A stretch of DNA of 64,000 nucleotides from Butyricimonas muris. Its GTDB lineage: Bacteria > Bacteroidota > Bacteroidia > Bacteroidales > Marinifilaceae. Within the stretch, counting starts at the first letter, position 1; each line of letters starts with the position of its first letter. Made by a program: the position numbers and the translations under genes. The notes beneath the pieces are model-generated. The model saw nothing but the letters and a program-made list of their open reading frames with translations. It was not told the origin of the DNA and searched no databases. This document shows, in pieces, positions 8,703 through 17,076 of the stretch. Location: contig NZ_JBKEIT010000001.1 of NCBI RefSeq assembly GCF_046365375.1, forward strand, positions 620,001-684,000. Direction: 5' to 3'.

Positions 8703-9782
8703 ATGGGTTTATTATTAAGACGACACGCGGAACAGCAGTTCGAGGAAGAACTACACGAGTTAAAGAAGAATGAAACAAATAAGGTTCCGGAGAACTGGCA
8801 ACTATCTCCGCAATCCGTTGTGACCTATCTTATGGGAGGTACATTGAAAAACGGGTTTGAAGTGAGTCCTAAATATATTGGAAATCGGCGGTTGATAGAG
8901 ATTGCCGTGGCAACACTGGTTACGGACAGGGCTTTGCTGTTGTACGGTCTGCCCGGAACGGCAAAGAGTTGGGTGAGCGAGCATTTGGCGGCAGCCGTAT
9001 CGGGTGATTCGACGCTGATAGTGCAGGGTACCGCCGGGACGGGAGAAGAAGCCATTCGCTACGGTTGGAATTATGCCAAGTTACTGGCGGAAGGTCCCAG
9101 CGAAGGGGCTTTGGTGCAAACTCCCGTGATGCGGGCGATGAAAGACGGGAAACTGGCTCGTATCGAGGAATTGACCCGCGTGGGATCGGATGTGCAGGAC
9201 ACGTTAATCACGATTCTCTCGGAAAAAGCTATGCCTATTCCTGAACTGGACAGAGAGATTCAAGCTATACGGGGGTTCAACGTGATCGCTACTGCCAACA
9301 ACCGTGACAAGGGAGTGAATGAATTGTCGAGTGCCTTGAAGCGTCGTTTTAACACGGTAATTCTTCCTTTGCCCGATACGATTGACGAGGAGATTGATAT
9401 TGTCCGTCGTCGGGTAGAGAGCTTCTCCGGCGTGATGGATATACCTGCCGAGAAACCGGCTTTGGAAGAGATTCGCCGGGTGGTAACCATTTTCCGCGAA
9501 TTGCGGGGCGGGGCTACCGAGGACGGTAAAACAAAATTGAAGACACCGAGTGGTACGTTAAGTACTGCCGAGGCTATATCCGTGGTGAACAATGGGTTGG
9601 CTATGTCCGGTTATTTCGGTGACGGTCGCCTGAATGCTATCGACCTCGTGTCCGGTATTATCGGTGCTGTCGTGAAAGACCCGGTTCAGGACAAGGTGAT
9701 ATGGCAGGAGTACTTGGAAACAGTAGTGAAGGGACGCGACGGATGGAAAGACATCTACCGTGCTTCTCGCGAAATGCTGTAA
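8703..9782 (+). CDS. MoxR-like AAA+ ATPase
   Basis: A 359-residue AAA+ ATPase of the MoxR group. The Walker A is GLPGTAKS (residues 82-89). A sensor segment ATANNRDKGVNELSSALKRR includes the arginine-finger region and marks this group. The sequence between them contains the PVMRAMKDGKLARIEEL insert typical of MoxR proteins. Family knowledge: MoxR ATPases act with VWA-domain partners to remodel or load metal cofactors into target proteins; the VWA gene lies two genes downstream. It is preceded by a 64-base gap containing a repeat fragment but remains co-directional with its neighbours. Confidence 0.93.
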   Translation: MGLLLRRHAEQQFEEELHELKKNETNKVPENWQLSPQSVVTYLMGGTLKNGFEVSPKYIGNRRLIEIAVATLVTDRALLLYGLPGTAKSWVSEHLAAAVSGDSTLIVQGTAGTGEEAIRYGWNYAKLLAEGPSEGALVQTPVMRAMKDGKLARIEELTRVGSDVQDTLITILSEKAMPIPELDREIQAIRGFNVIATANNRDKGVNELSSALKRRFNTVILPLPDTIDEEIDIVRRRVESFSGVMDIPAEKPALEEIRRVVTIFRELRGGATEDGKTKLKTPSGTLSTAEAISVVNNGLAMSGYFGDGRLNAIDLVSGIIGAVVKDPVQDKVIWQEYLETVVKGRDGWKDIYRASREML

Positions 9783-9801
9783 TTATCTTTTAGTTTATAC
9801 A

Positions 9802-12090
9802 ATGATTGATGGAATACATTTTTTAGGTATACGGCATCATGGTCCCGGTTCTGCCAAAAACGTGAGGGCGTATCTGGAAGAATTGGAACCGGATATGATA
9901 TTACTGGAGGGACCGCCCGAGGCGGAGGCTTTGCTTCCGGGGGTGCTCCGCGAGCAGATGCAGCCACCTGTGGCTTTGTTGGCTTACCAGCCCGACGAAC
10001 CGAGGCGTGCGGTTTTCTATCCTTTTGCCGAGTTTTCCCCGGAGTGGCAGACGATGCGGTTTGCCATGAAGAGGGAAATACCCCTTCGGTTTTTCGACTT
10101 GCCTTTGATATATCATTTAGCGTTATGGAAAGAGCGGGAAGAGCGAGCTGAAGCCCTAGAAACGAGCGAAGAGCAAGAGGAAACGGATAACACGGGGGAC
10201 ACGTTGCCTTTGACGGAGGAAACAGAGATAAAGGAAGAGTCTGCCGCCGAAGAAATGATACATGTCGATCCTTTCGCGGCTTTGGCAAAAGCGGCAGGGT
10301 ACGATGATCCGGAATTGTGGTGGGAAGTGAATTTCGAGAACCGTCGGAACAATGAAGAAATCTTCCTTGCCGTCAAAGAGGCAGTGACCGTCTTGCGGGA
10401 GGCTTTCCCGAAAATAGACCGGGAAACGTCGTTGCGGGAGGCATGGATGCGGAAGATGATTCGGGCGGTACAGAAGGAGGGATACAAGCGCGTAGCTGTC
10501 ATCTGTGGAGCGTGGCACGTGCCCGGGTTGGAGAATATGCCGAAGCAGAAAGAGGATAACGAGATACTGAAAGGTTTGCCCAAGGTAAAAGTCGAATGCA
10601 CGTGGATCCCGTGGACATACGATCGTTTGTCTTACCGTAGTGGTTACGGCGCGGGGATTGTTTCTCCCGGTTGGTACGACCACGTGTGGGATTACCCCGA
10701 TGACGATGGAACCCGCTGGATGAGTAAAGTGGCATCCTTGTTTCGGTCAAGGGGAATGGATATTTCCGTTGCCCACGTGATTGAAACGGTACGTTTGGCG
10801 CAAGTCATGGCGGCTTTACGCGGTTTATCCCGTCCGTCGTTGGAGGAGTACAACGATGCCGTTACCACGGTAATGGGTTTTGGCGATCCTATCGTCCTGC
10901 AAATCATCCGGGAGGCTTTGGTAATCAGCAATCGCATGGGAAATGTACCCGACGATGTTCCTAAAGTGCCTCTACTCGTGGACGTGGAGAAATTGTTGAA
11001 GCGTTTACGTTTACCTTTAAGCACGGAGATTAAGGAGTACAACTTGGATTTGCGCAAGCCGAACGATTTGGAGCGGAGTATCGTTTTCCACCGTTTGAAC
11101 TTGTTGGGAATACGTTTAGCCCGACCGATAGCGACCGACGGGAAAGGGACTTTTAAAGAGTCTTGGTCTGTTTATTACGAACCGGAACAGACATTGGCTA
11201 TTATCGAGAAGGCCGTTTGGGGGAATACACTGGCGGAAGCGGTGGTGTCGTATAACGTGCACTTGTCGAAAGATATCTCTTCCATTTCCGAATTGGTAGA
11301 CCTCTTGCAACGGGTTATTCCCGCCGACCTGCCCGATTTGGTGGAGGAAATGACGCGACGTCTGGACGTACTGGCGGCTTCCGTGACGGATGTCGTCGAG
11401 ATGATGAAAGCCATTCCCGGCATGGTCACGGTGGTGCGTTATGGTAGCGTGCGGAATCTGGATTACGGTAAGGTGAACGATATGCTCTACGCCATGATGG
11501 CCAGAGTATTGGCGGGAGGAGTACTGGCGTGTGCCAATATAGACGAGGATGCGGCGTCCGACCTTATGGATAAGTTTGTCGCCGTGGATTATGCCGTTGC
11601 CACGGCAAACCAACCGGAATTAACGTCTATGTGGATGGAACTCGTGCAAAAGGTTCGGGAGGCGCGTAGCAGTCATCCCTTGTTGTCCGGTTATACCACC
11701 CGTTTATTGCGTGATAAAAACGTGTTGGGATACGAGGAAACGGCACAGACCTTGCAATACTATACTTCCCGCGGGAATGCCGCTTCCGAAACGGCTTTCT
11801 GGTTCGAGGGATTCCTGAAATCATCGGGAACTATCCTTTTATTGGACGAGCAATTGTGGGATCTCGTGAATGGTTGGCTGGCTTCCCTTGGTGACGAAAC
11901 CTTCATGGAATTGTTGCCCATATTGCGGAGGACGTTCAGCGAGTATAGCGTACCGGAACGCCGGAAACTGGGGGAGAAGGCCAAAGGAACTTCCGGCGTG
12001 AAGCGTGTAAACATGCAGGACGAAGCTTTTAACGCGGAAGACGCTAGAAAGGTAATTCCTGTGGTGTGGCAGCTAATGGGAATAAAGTAA
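9802..12090 (+). CDS. DUF5682 family protein
   Basis: A 762-residue protein starting at ATG 9802; a longer frame from 9760 overlaps the MoxR gene and lacks family similarity, so the later start is chosen. The N-terminus GIRHHGPGSA (residues 9-18) and LLEGPPEAE (34-42), then VICGAWHVPG (about 233-242), are recognisable DUF5682 features and recall the TraB/EreA-like fold in which His and Glu residues cluster. A low-complexity acidic stretch lies near residues 115-150. It is usually encoded between MoxR and VWA genes, as here. A hydrolase-like or scaffold function is possible, but none is established to my knowledge. Confidence 0.85.
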   Translation: MIDGIHFLGIRHHGPGSAKNVRAYLEELEPDMILLEGPPEAEALLPGVLREQMQPPVALLAYQPDEPRRAVFYPFAEFSPEWQTMRFAMKREIPLRFFDLPLIYHLALWKEREERAEALETSEEQEETDNTGDTLPLTEETEIKEESAAEEMIHVDPFAALAKAAGYDDPELWWEVNFENRRNNEEIFLAVKEAVTVLREAFPKIDRETSLREAWMRKMIRAVQKEGYKRVAVICGAWHVPGLENMPKQKEDNEILKGLPKVKVECTWIPWTYDRLSYRSGYGAGIVSPGWYDHVWDYPDDDGTRWMSKVASLFRSRGMDISVAHVIETVRLAQVMAALRGLSRPSLEEYNDAVTTVMGFGDPIVLQIIREALVISNRMGNVPDDVPKVPLLVDVEKLLKRLRLPLSTEIKEYNLDLRKPNDLERSIVFHRLNLLGIRLARPIATDGKGTFKESWSVYYEPEQTLAIIEKAVWGNTLAEAVVSYNVHLSKDISSISELVDLLQRVIPADLPDLVEEMTRRLDVLAASVTDVVEMMKAIPGMVTVVRYGSVRNLDYGKVNDMLYAMMARVLAGGVLACANIDEDAASDLMDKFVAVDYAVATANQPELTSMWMELVQKVREARSSHPLLSGYTTRLLRDKNVLGYEETAQTLQYYTSRGNAASETAFWFEGFLKSSGTILLLDEQLWDLVNGWLASLGDETFMELLPILRRTFSEYSVPERRKLGEKAKGTSGVKRVNMQDEAFNAEDARKVIPVVWQLMGIK

Positions 12091-12120
12091 CCTGTATTTT
12101 CAATTATTAAAGTAAATATT

Positions 12121-13242
12121 ATGGAAGAAACCCTTTTAAAAAGATGGCGGTTGATACTCGGGGGTGATGCGGCGGACGGCACGGGAATCTCGTTAAGTCC
12201 CGAAGAGTCCCGCGTGGACGATGCTTTGCACGCCTTGTACGACAGTGATCGGCGGGGAGGTTTGGGTGGTTCTGCCCCTAAAGTGAGTCGTTGGTTGGGT
12301 GATATCCGGGAATTCTTCCCGCAATCGGTAGTACAGGTGATACAGAAAGACGCTATCAAGCGGTTAAACCTCACCTCTTTACTTACCGAGAAAGAGATGC
12401 TCCAGTCCATTGTGCCGGACGTGCATCTGGTGGCGACGCTTATGTCCCTGAGTCGGGTAATCCCCGAGAAGAACAAGGCGATAGCCCGTGACGTGGTGCG
12501 TAAGGTCGTCGACGAGTTGATGAAGAAACTCTCCGCGCCGATGCAGCAAGCGGTGACGGGTGCGCTGAATCGTTCCAGCAGGCGTCGCAATCCCCGCTAT
12601 AACGAAATCGACTGGAAAACCACGATAGAAAAGAACCTGCGCAACTACCAACCGGAGTACAAGACGATTATCCCGGAGGTGCGTATCGGCTACGGGCGGA
12701 AACGGCGGGCGCTGAAAGACATCGTGCTTTGCCTCGACCAGAGTGGCTCCATGGGTGCCTCGGTCGTTTATTCGGGAATATTCGGTTCCGTGTTGGCTTC
12801 CATTCCCGCGGTGCAAACCCGCATGGTTGTCTTTGACACGTCCGTGGTCGATCTGACCGATGACTTGCAAGACCCCGTGGATTTGTTGTTCGGTGTACAA
12901 TTGGGCGGGGGTACGGATATCGACCGTGCTTTGGGGTACTGTCAAACGGTTATTACCCGTCCCTCCGACACGGTGCTGGTCTTGGTTACCGACCTTTACG
13001 AGGGCGGGAACGAGAAAGAGATGCGCGAGAAGATGATTTCCCTCGTGCAGAGCGGGGTACAACTCATCGTTTTGCTGGCATTGAACGACGACGGGGCGCC
13101 TTTCTACGATAAAGAAAATGCCCAATTCCTAGCCGAATTGGGAGTTCCCGCTTTTACCTGTACGCCGGATAAATTCCCGGATTTAATGGCGACCGCTTTA
13201 GCGAAACAAGATATAAGTATATGGTTATCAAAAAACACATGA
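12121..13242 (+). CDS. VWA domain protein of the MoxR system
   Basis: A 373-residue protein with a C-terminal von Willebrand A domain. The metal-ion-dependent adhesion site is complete: DQSGS (Asp206, Ser208, Ser210), Thr265 in GGGTDIDRAL and Asp291 in VTDLYEGG. The N-terminal half is helical with a basic segment NRSSRRRNPRYNEIDW that may contact partners. Family knowledge: such VWA proteins cooperate with MoxR ATPases as substrate adaptors. The TGA stop overlaps the ATG of the following acetyltransferase gene (ATGA at 13239), indicating coupled translation. Confidence 0.92.
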   Translation: MEETLLKRWRLILGGDAADGTGISLSPEESRVDDALHALYDSDRRGGLGGSAPKVSRWLGDIREFFPQSVVQVIQKDAIKRLNLTSLLTEKEMLQSIVPDVHLVATLMSLSRVIPEKNKAIARDVVRKVVDELMKKLSAPMQQAVTGALNRSSRRRNPRYNEIDWKTTIEKNLRNYQPEYKTIIPEVRIGYGRKRRALKDIVLCLDQSGSMGASVVYSGIFGSVLASIPAVQTRMVVFDTSVVDLTDDLQDPVDLLFGVQLGGGTDIDRALGYCQTVITRPSDTVLVLVTDLYEGGNEKEMREKMISLVQSGVQLIVLLALNDDGAPFYDKENAQFLAELGVPAFTCTPDKFPDLMATALAKQDISIWLSKNT

Positions 13243-14108
13243 TGATTAAAGGTAAGAAAAGTATAGAGCTCATCGAGCGTTGCGCGGAGATATGGGAGGC
13301 TGCGGTACGGGCAACCCACCATTTCGTGAAGGAAAGCGATATCGTCTTCTACCGTCCTTACGTGCGGCAGAATTGCGACAATCTACCCCTTTTGTTGCAT
13401 CACGAGGGGGACGAGGTGGTGGCGTTCCTCGGTTTGGATTCCACGTATATAGATATGCTGTTCGTGCATCCCGATTACCGGGGAAAGGGTATCGGGCGAA
13501 AACTGGTACAGAGGGCGGTAGACGAATACCACGCCGAAACGCTTACCGTCAACGAGCAGAACGAGCAAGCCCTCGGTTTTTACCTGAAACTGGGTTTCGA
13601 GGTGCAAAGCCGCAGCGCCCTCGACGGGTTCGGCTTTCCTTATCCGCTCTTGCACATGCGCTTGAAGAATCCCCGCCAACGATTGGTAAAAGTGACGGGC
13701 GACAAGAAAGCCTATCTTTCCTTGTTCTTGCTTGCCGATCCCTCGGAGGAAATGGTCGATCGTTACCTGCCCGACGGCGAGATGTTCATTCTCGAACGGG
13801 ACGGACGGGTAATCGGTGAGGCGGTAGTGGATGCCGCGGGCGAAATAAAGAACCTCGCCGTCGATCCCGACTACCAGAGGCAGTATTTCGGTAGGTACAT
13901 ACTGGCCGCACTGGCTGAACACTACAAAGACCGTTTCGATTATTTATGGGTAGGTACCAGTGATTACGGCACGGTGTATTACGAGCAATACGGTTTCGAG
14001 TGCGACCACGTGGTAAAGAATTTCTTCACGGACAATTACCCCGAACCAATCATCGAGGACGGCAGGCAATGTGTCGACATGGTCTACCTCAAGCGGAAAA
14101 TACGGTAG
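13239..14108 (+). CDS. Tandem GNAT N-acetyltransferase (two GNAT domains)
   Basis: A 289-residue protein holding two GNAT folds. The first (about residues 1-140) has the acetyl-CoA loop in FVHPDYRGKGIGRKLVQRA and the YLKLGFE strand. The second (about 145-289) has LAVDPDYQRQYFGRYILAAL with a weaker Q/RxxG/A loop, and YYEQYGFE. The start at 13239 overlaps the VWA stop (ATGA); 13242 is an alternative. Coupling to the VWA gene suggests membership of the same operon, though a GNAT is not a core component of the MoxR sets I know. The gene ends in a hairpin shared with the convergent neighbour. Substrate unknown. Confidence 0.85.
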   Translation: MMIKGKKSIELIERCAEIWEAAVRATHHFVKESDIVFYRPYVRQNCDNLPLLLHHEGDEVVAFLGLDSTYIDMLFVHPDYRGKGIGRKLVQRAVDEYHAETLTVNEQNEQALGFYLKLGFEVQSRSALDGFGFPYPLLHMRLKNPRQRLVKVTGDKKAYLSLFLLADPSEEMVDRYLPDGEMFILERDGRVIGEAVVDAAGEIKNLAVDPDYQRQYFGRYILAALAEHYKDRFDYLWVGTSDYGTVYYEQYGFECDHVVKNFFTDNYPEPIIEDGRQCVDMVYLKRKIR

Positions 14109-14127
14109 AATAGGTTTCTATTCTACC
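14104..14127. terminator. Bidirectional hairpin containing both stop codons
   Basis: A perfect 10-bp inverted repeat, GGTAGAATAG at 14104-14113 and CTATTCTACC at 14118-14127, with loop GTTT. It contains the TAG stop of the acetyltransferase gene (14106-14108) and the stop of the convergent AAA gene (14118-14120). It lies between convergent genes and probably terminates both transcripts, although U-tracts are weak. Confidence 0.75.
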
Positions 14128-15662
14128 AACCACTTTTCAATATTTCTCGTCTTTTTGGAGAAGTTGATTCCTATTTTAAATAACTCGCGGGAATCAGCCT
14201 CAAAGGGTAGGGCGTAGTGCTTTTCATTGATTTGCTTTAATGCCTCTTCCGCCGATCCTTCCAGTTTAAATTCCATCACGTAGATATATTTGTCTGTCTG
14301 CAAAACCAGCTCGATACGTCCTTCACCGGTATGATATTCCGCTTTGACATAGAAACCTATCAATTTGAAGACAATGAAAAGTATGTTTTGGTAGTGTAAT
14401 TCAACATCTTTCGCCAATTCATAAGGTGTGTCGGCAAAGAAACTTTGCAAGCGTCGGAAGAACGCGTCGTAATTACCCGTGCAAATCTCGCCGACAAACT
14501 GTCGGATGGCAAAAGGTGAATCTACCGCGTTCGTGTTAGCGTAGAAAGGAAGCAGGAATTGAATGAACCCCTCTTCTACCTCTCGGTTGGGAAATCCTAA
14601 CGAGTAGAGCCCGAACACCTTGTCGTATCCTTTGATGGTTAAGTAACCGCTCTGGTATATCACCGGGATAGCACTCCCGTCGTTGTAAATACTGTTCAGC
14701 ACGTCGGCACTGGTTTCCACGTTTTCTATCTTTTCCAGATTATAACGATTCTGTTTCAGTAGTTCCACCAGATACGTGGGAGTTCCCGTTTCGAACCAAT
14801 AGTTGCCGAATTGCATCTTTTTGAATGTATTCAGCAGGCTGAACGGGTTATAGATACCTTCCGAGTTTGCCGTGAAATGATAACCGTCGTAACGTTCCTT
14901 CATCTCTTTGCAGGTTTCCTCGTAGCTCATGCCTTGCGTGGCTGCCAACTCGTGCAAGTCTTCCTCGAAACCGGTATGCAGTTCGTTGTCCGTGATTCCG
15001 CACAAGCTCACGTATTTCCTGTCCATAGATATATCTTCGAGGTTATTCAAGTCACTGAACACGCTCACTTTGCCGAATTTCGTCACTCCTGTCAGTAAGG
15101 CAAACTTGATATACCCGTCCATGCTTTTAAGTACACCGTAAAAGGCTTTCATCGTGTTACGGTACGCATTCTGCAATTCCTCGTTGCCAATCGCTTGCAG
15201 CATAGGTTTGTCGTATTCGTCAATCAGGATAACTACATCCTGTCCCTCTTTTTCACGAGCCCTGCGAATAATACCTTTAAAACGCAGCGAGGGACTGACC
15301 TCCGTTGGTCTGCTCCCGTACAATTCTTCCCATTCGGCTAACCTGTCGTTTAATATGTTATCCAGACTATCGGGTTTGTCGTACTTTTGCGCATTCAAAT
15401 CCAAGTGCAGGATAGGATATCTTTTCCATTCCTTTTCCAGTTTTTCCATGGCAAGCCCAGTGAAAAGCTCTTTTCTCCCTTGGAAATATGCTTCCAGTGT
15501 TGAAATCAACAGACTCTTACCAAAACGGCGAGGACGGCTTAGGAAATAATAACGTCCGGACGATACTAGTTCATAAACCAATGCTGTTTTATCAATATAA
15601 AGATAATCATCATTGCGTAGACTCTCGAAATTCTGAATACCGATAGGATATAGTTTTTTCAT
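14118..15662 (-). CDS. AAA ATPase with C-terminal PD-(D/E)XK nuclease-like domain (DUF1703 type)
   Basis: A 514-residue protein of a family abundant in gut Bacteroidota. The N-terminal AAA domain has the diagnostic SRPRRFGKS P-loop (residues 42-50), VVILIDEYDKPM as Walker B and LLTGVTKFGKVSVFSDLNN. The C-terminal PD-(D/E)XK-like domain has GRIELVLQ and YVMEFKLEG; relatives normally show GRIDLVLQ, so the first acidic residue is Glu here. The biological role is unknown; mobile-element or conflict roles have been suggested for the family. It is transcribed alone, from a promoter at 15694-15724, divergent from the YwqG-like gene. Confidence 0.88.
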   Translation of the reverse strand: MKKLYPIGIQNFESLRNDDYLYIDKTALVYELVSSGRYYFLSRPRRFGKSLLISTLEAYFQGRKELFTGLAMEKLEKEWKRYPILHLDLNAQKYDKPDSLDNILNDRLAEWEELYGSRPTEVSPSLRFKGIIRRAREKEGQDVVILIDEYDKPMLQAIGNEELQNAYRNTMKAFYGVLKSMDGYIKFALLTGVTKFGKVSVFSDLNNLEDISMDRKYVSLCGITDNELHTGFEEDLHELAATQGMSYEETCKEMKERYDGYHFTANSEGIYNPFSLLNTFKKMQFGNYWFETGTPTYLVELLKQNRYNLEKIENVETSADVLNSIYNDGSAIPVIYQSGYLTIKGYDKVFGLYSLGFPNREVEEGFIQFLLPFYANTNAVDSPFAIRQFVGEICTGNYDAFFRRLQSFFADTPYELAKDVELHYQNILFIVFKLIGFYVKAEYHTGEGRIELVLQTDKYIYVMEFKLEGSAEEALKQINEKHYALPFEADSRELFKIGINFSKKTRNIEKWLVE

Positions 15663-15693
15663 GGCTTGTTTATTTCATTGTGTCGGACTATGA

Positions 15694-15724
15694 CAAAGAT
15701 AGTATAAATCACGGTAACAGGAAA
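15694..15724 (-). promoter_or_regulatory. Promoter of the AAA/PD-(D/E)XK gene
   Basis: On the minus strand TATCTTTG (15701-15694) is a perfect -7 box. TTTC (15724-15721), 19 bases further upstream, is an acceptable -33 box. It lies about 30 bases before the start codon. Confidence 0.65.
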
Positions 15725-15741
15725 GATATTTTCATTATTTT

Positions 15742-15761
15742 GTCACGTGTGAACACGTGAC
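15742..15761. promoter_or_regulatory. Perfect palindrome between divergent genes, candidate operator
   Basis: GTCACGTG (15742-15749), spacer TGAA, CACGTGAC (15754-15761): an 8-bp perfect inverted repeat between the divergent AAA gene and YwqG-like gene. It sits just upstream of the minus-strand -33 box and 30 bases before the plus-strand -7 box, a suitable position for a dimeric regulator. No regulator gene is adjacent. Confidence 0.45.
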
Positions 15762-15773
15762 GTTGCAAATGGT

Positions 15774-15839
15774 AATTTGCAAACTTTTACTATATTTGTC
15801 ATGCGCGACCTGTAACTCGCGAATGACAATTTGCAAACT
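15774..15839 (+). promoter_or_regulatory. Promoter and direct repeats before the YwqG-like gene
   Basis: TATATTTG at 15791-15798 matches the -7 consensus. The 12-mer AATTTGCAAACT occurs at 15774-15785 and again at 15828-15839, flanking this box; a direct repeat in such a place may be a binding site. No clear -33 box at standard spacing was seen. Confidence 0.5.
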
Positions 15840-15854
15840 AAATAACAGTATACT

Positions 15855-16865
15855 ATGGGATTTTTAGGTAAAATATTCGGTGGTGGCGGTAATGGCGGGG
15901 AGAAGAAAGAGAGTTCGGCGGATAGGATGTTGAAGATTATTCGCGAGAGGACGACAATGGACTACGCGGAGCTTGTTCCCGCGGACGAGCAGACCATGCC
16001 GTGGAACAGTAAGATAGGGGGTATCCCTTATATGCCGGAGGGGTTCGTGTACCCGTGTGACGAAACGGATTACACGGTACAGGCGGAGGGAAGCGTCGCC
16101 CCACAGCCGCGAACGGCTCCCTCGGATGTTCTTCTGGGAGGTACCGGACAACCGCGGGTGGAGAACCCGGAGATTATCGCGGGGGACACGGCGCTAGCGG
16201 AGGTTGCCGAACCCGCCGAACGGGAGAAGAAGCCGTTGCGTTTCCTCGGGCAGTTGAACTTTGCCGAGATGCCCGCGTTGGAGGGGTTCCCGCGGGAGGG
16301 AATATTGCAGTTCTATATCAGCGGGGAGGATTCCCTCGGGTTGAACTTCGAGAACCGGACAGACCAGAAGGGCTTTCGGGTGATTTATCACGAGCGGGTG
16401 ACGGAGGATACTTCCCGTTTGCTCGCCGAGGTGCCGACGACCGGTATGGAGGATGCTTTCCCGTTGTCGGGAGAGAGAAAGTTGAACTTCCGGAAAGCGT
16501 CTATGGCTATGACTTCATGGGATTTCCGTTTCGAGAAATTGTTACTGGAGGTTTACAATCAAACTCACCCGGACGCTACCGTGCCTACTTTAGACCGGGT
16601 GGACGAGTCCGTTTTCGACGAGGTGTACGCCCAACTGGAGGCGGGGGGACACCGTGTCGGCGGCTATCCTTCTTTCACGCAGCTCGACCCTAGAGAGTAT
16701 GACGAGCGTATCCAAGAGCATACCGTCCTGCTTTTCCAACTGGATTCAGACAGTGACAACGGCATCGCGTGGGGCGACAATGGCGTGTGCAACTTCTTTA
16801 TCCGCCCGGATGATCTGGCGAAGCGGGATTTCAGCGGGGTGTTGTATAATTGGGATTGCTATTGA
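15855..16865 (+). CDS. YwqG-like DUF1963 protein
   Basis: A 336-residue soluble protein of the DUF1963/YwqG family. Diagnostic segments are SKIGGIPYMPEGFVYP near the N-terminus, LRFLGQLNFAEMP, GILQFYISGEDSLGLNF and GGHRVGGYPSFTQLDPRE, ending WGDNGVCNFFIRPDDLAKRD. A Gly-rich start (GKIFGGGGNGG) precedes the domain, and an extra acidic/Pro-rich insert lies around residues 75-120. Function in bacteria is unknown. The gene is single, with its own promoter, and ends next to the first family-A hairpin repeat. Confidence 0.88.
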   Translation: MGFLGKIFGGGGNGGEKKESSADRMLKIIRERTTMDYAELVPADEQTMPWNSKIGGIPYMPEGFVYPCDETDYTVQAEGSVAPQPRTAPSDVLLGGTGQPRVENPEIIAGDTALAEVAEPAEREKKPLRFLGQLNFAEMPALEGFPREGILQFYISGEDSLGLNFENRTDQKGFRVIYHERVTEDTSRLLAEVPTTGMEDAFPLSGERKLNFRKASMAMTSWDFRFEKLLLEVYNQTHPDATVPTLDRVDESVFDEVYAQLEAGGHRVGGYPSFTQLDPREYDERIQEHTVLLFQLDSDSDNGIAWGDNGVCNFFIRPDDLAKRDFSGVLYNWDCY

Positions 16866-17076
16866 GTTTATAAAGTCTATAAGGTCCATAAGGTCCGTAA
16901 GGTCTATAAGGTCCATAAGGTCAGTAGACCCCTGCGGGGCGTTATATCAACGGCAGCTCAAACTGCCGTTTTAACTCTGTCCGAAGGACACTCGTTACCT
17001 TATGGATTTTACTGACCTTATAGACTTTACGGACTTTATGGACCTTATAGACCTTATGGACCTTATGGACTTTACG
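16866..17076. repeat. Family-A hairpin repeat, copy 1
   Basis: Six 9-bp units of the type YATAAGGTC (16869-16922) are followed by three small palindromes: CCCCTGCGGGG, CGGCAG...CTGCCG and GTCCGAAGGAC. About eight complementary units of the type GACCTTATA then run to about 17076. The outer arrays are mutually inverted, so the element can fold into one very long hairpin. The right end contains the stop codon of the minus-strand channel gene (17072-17074). A second copy lies at 18357-18512. It has no coding content and is not a CRISPR array, because the units are contiguous without spacers. Confidence 0.85.

Noticed and set aside
16866..17076. Possible CRISPR array
   Set aside because: Units are nine bases long, contiguous and lack spacers; the other array is inverted. 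No cas genes.
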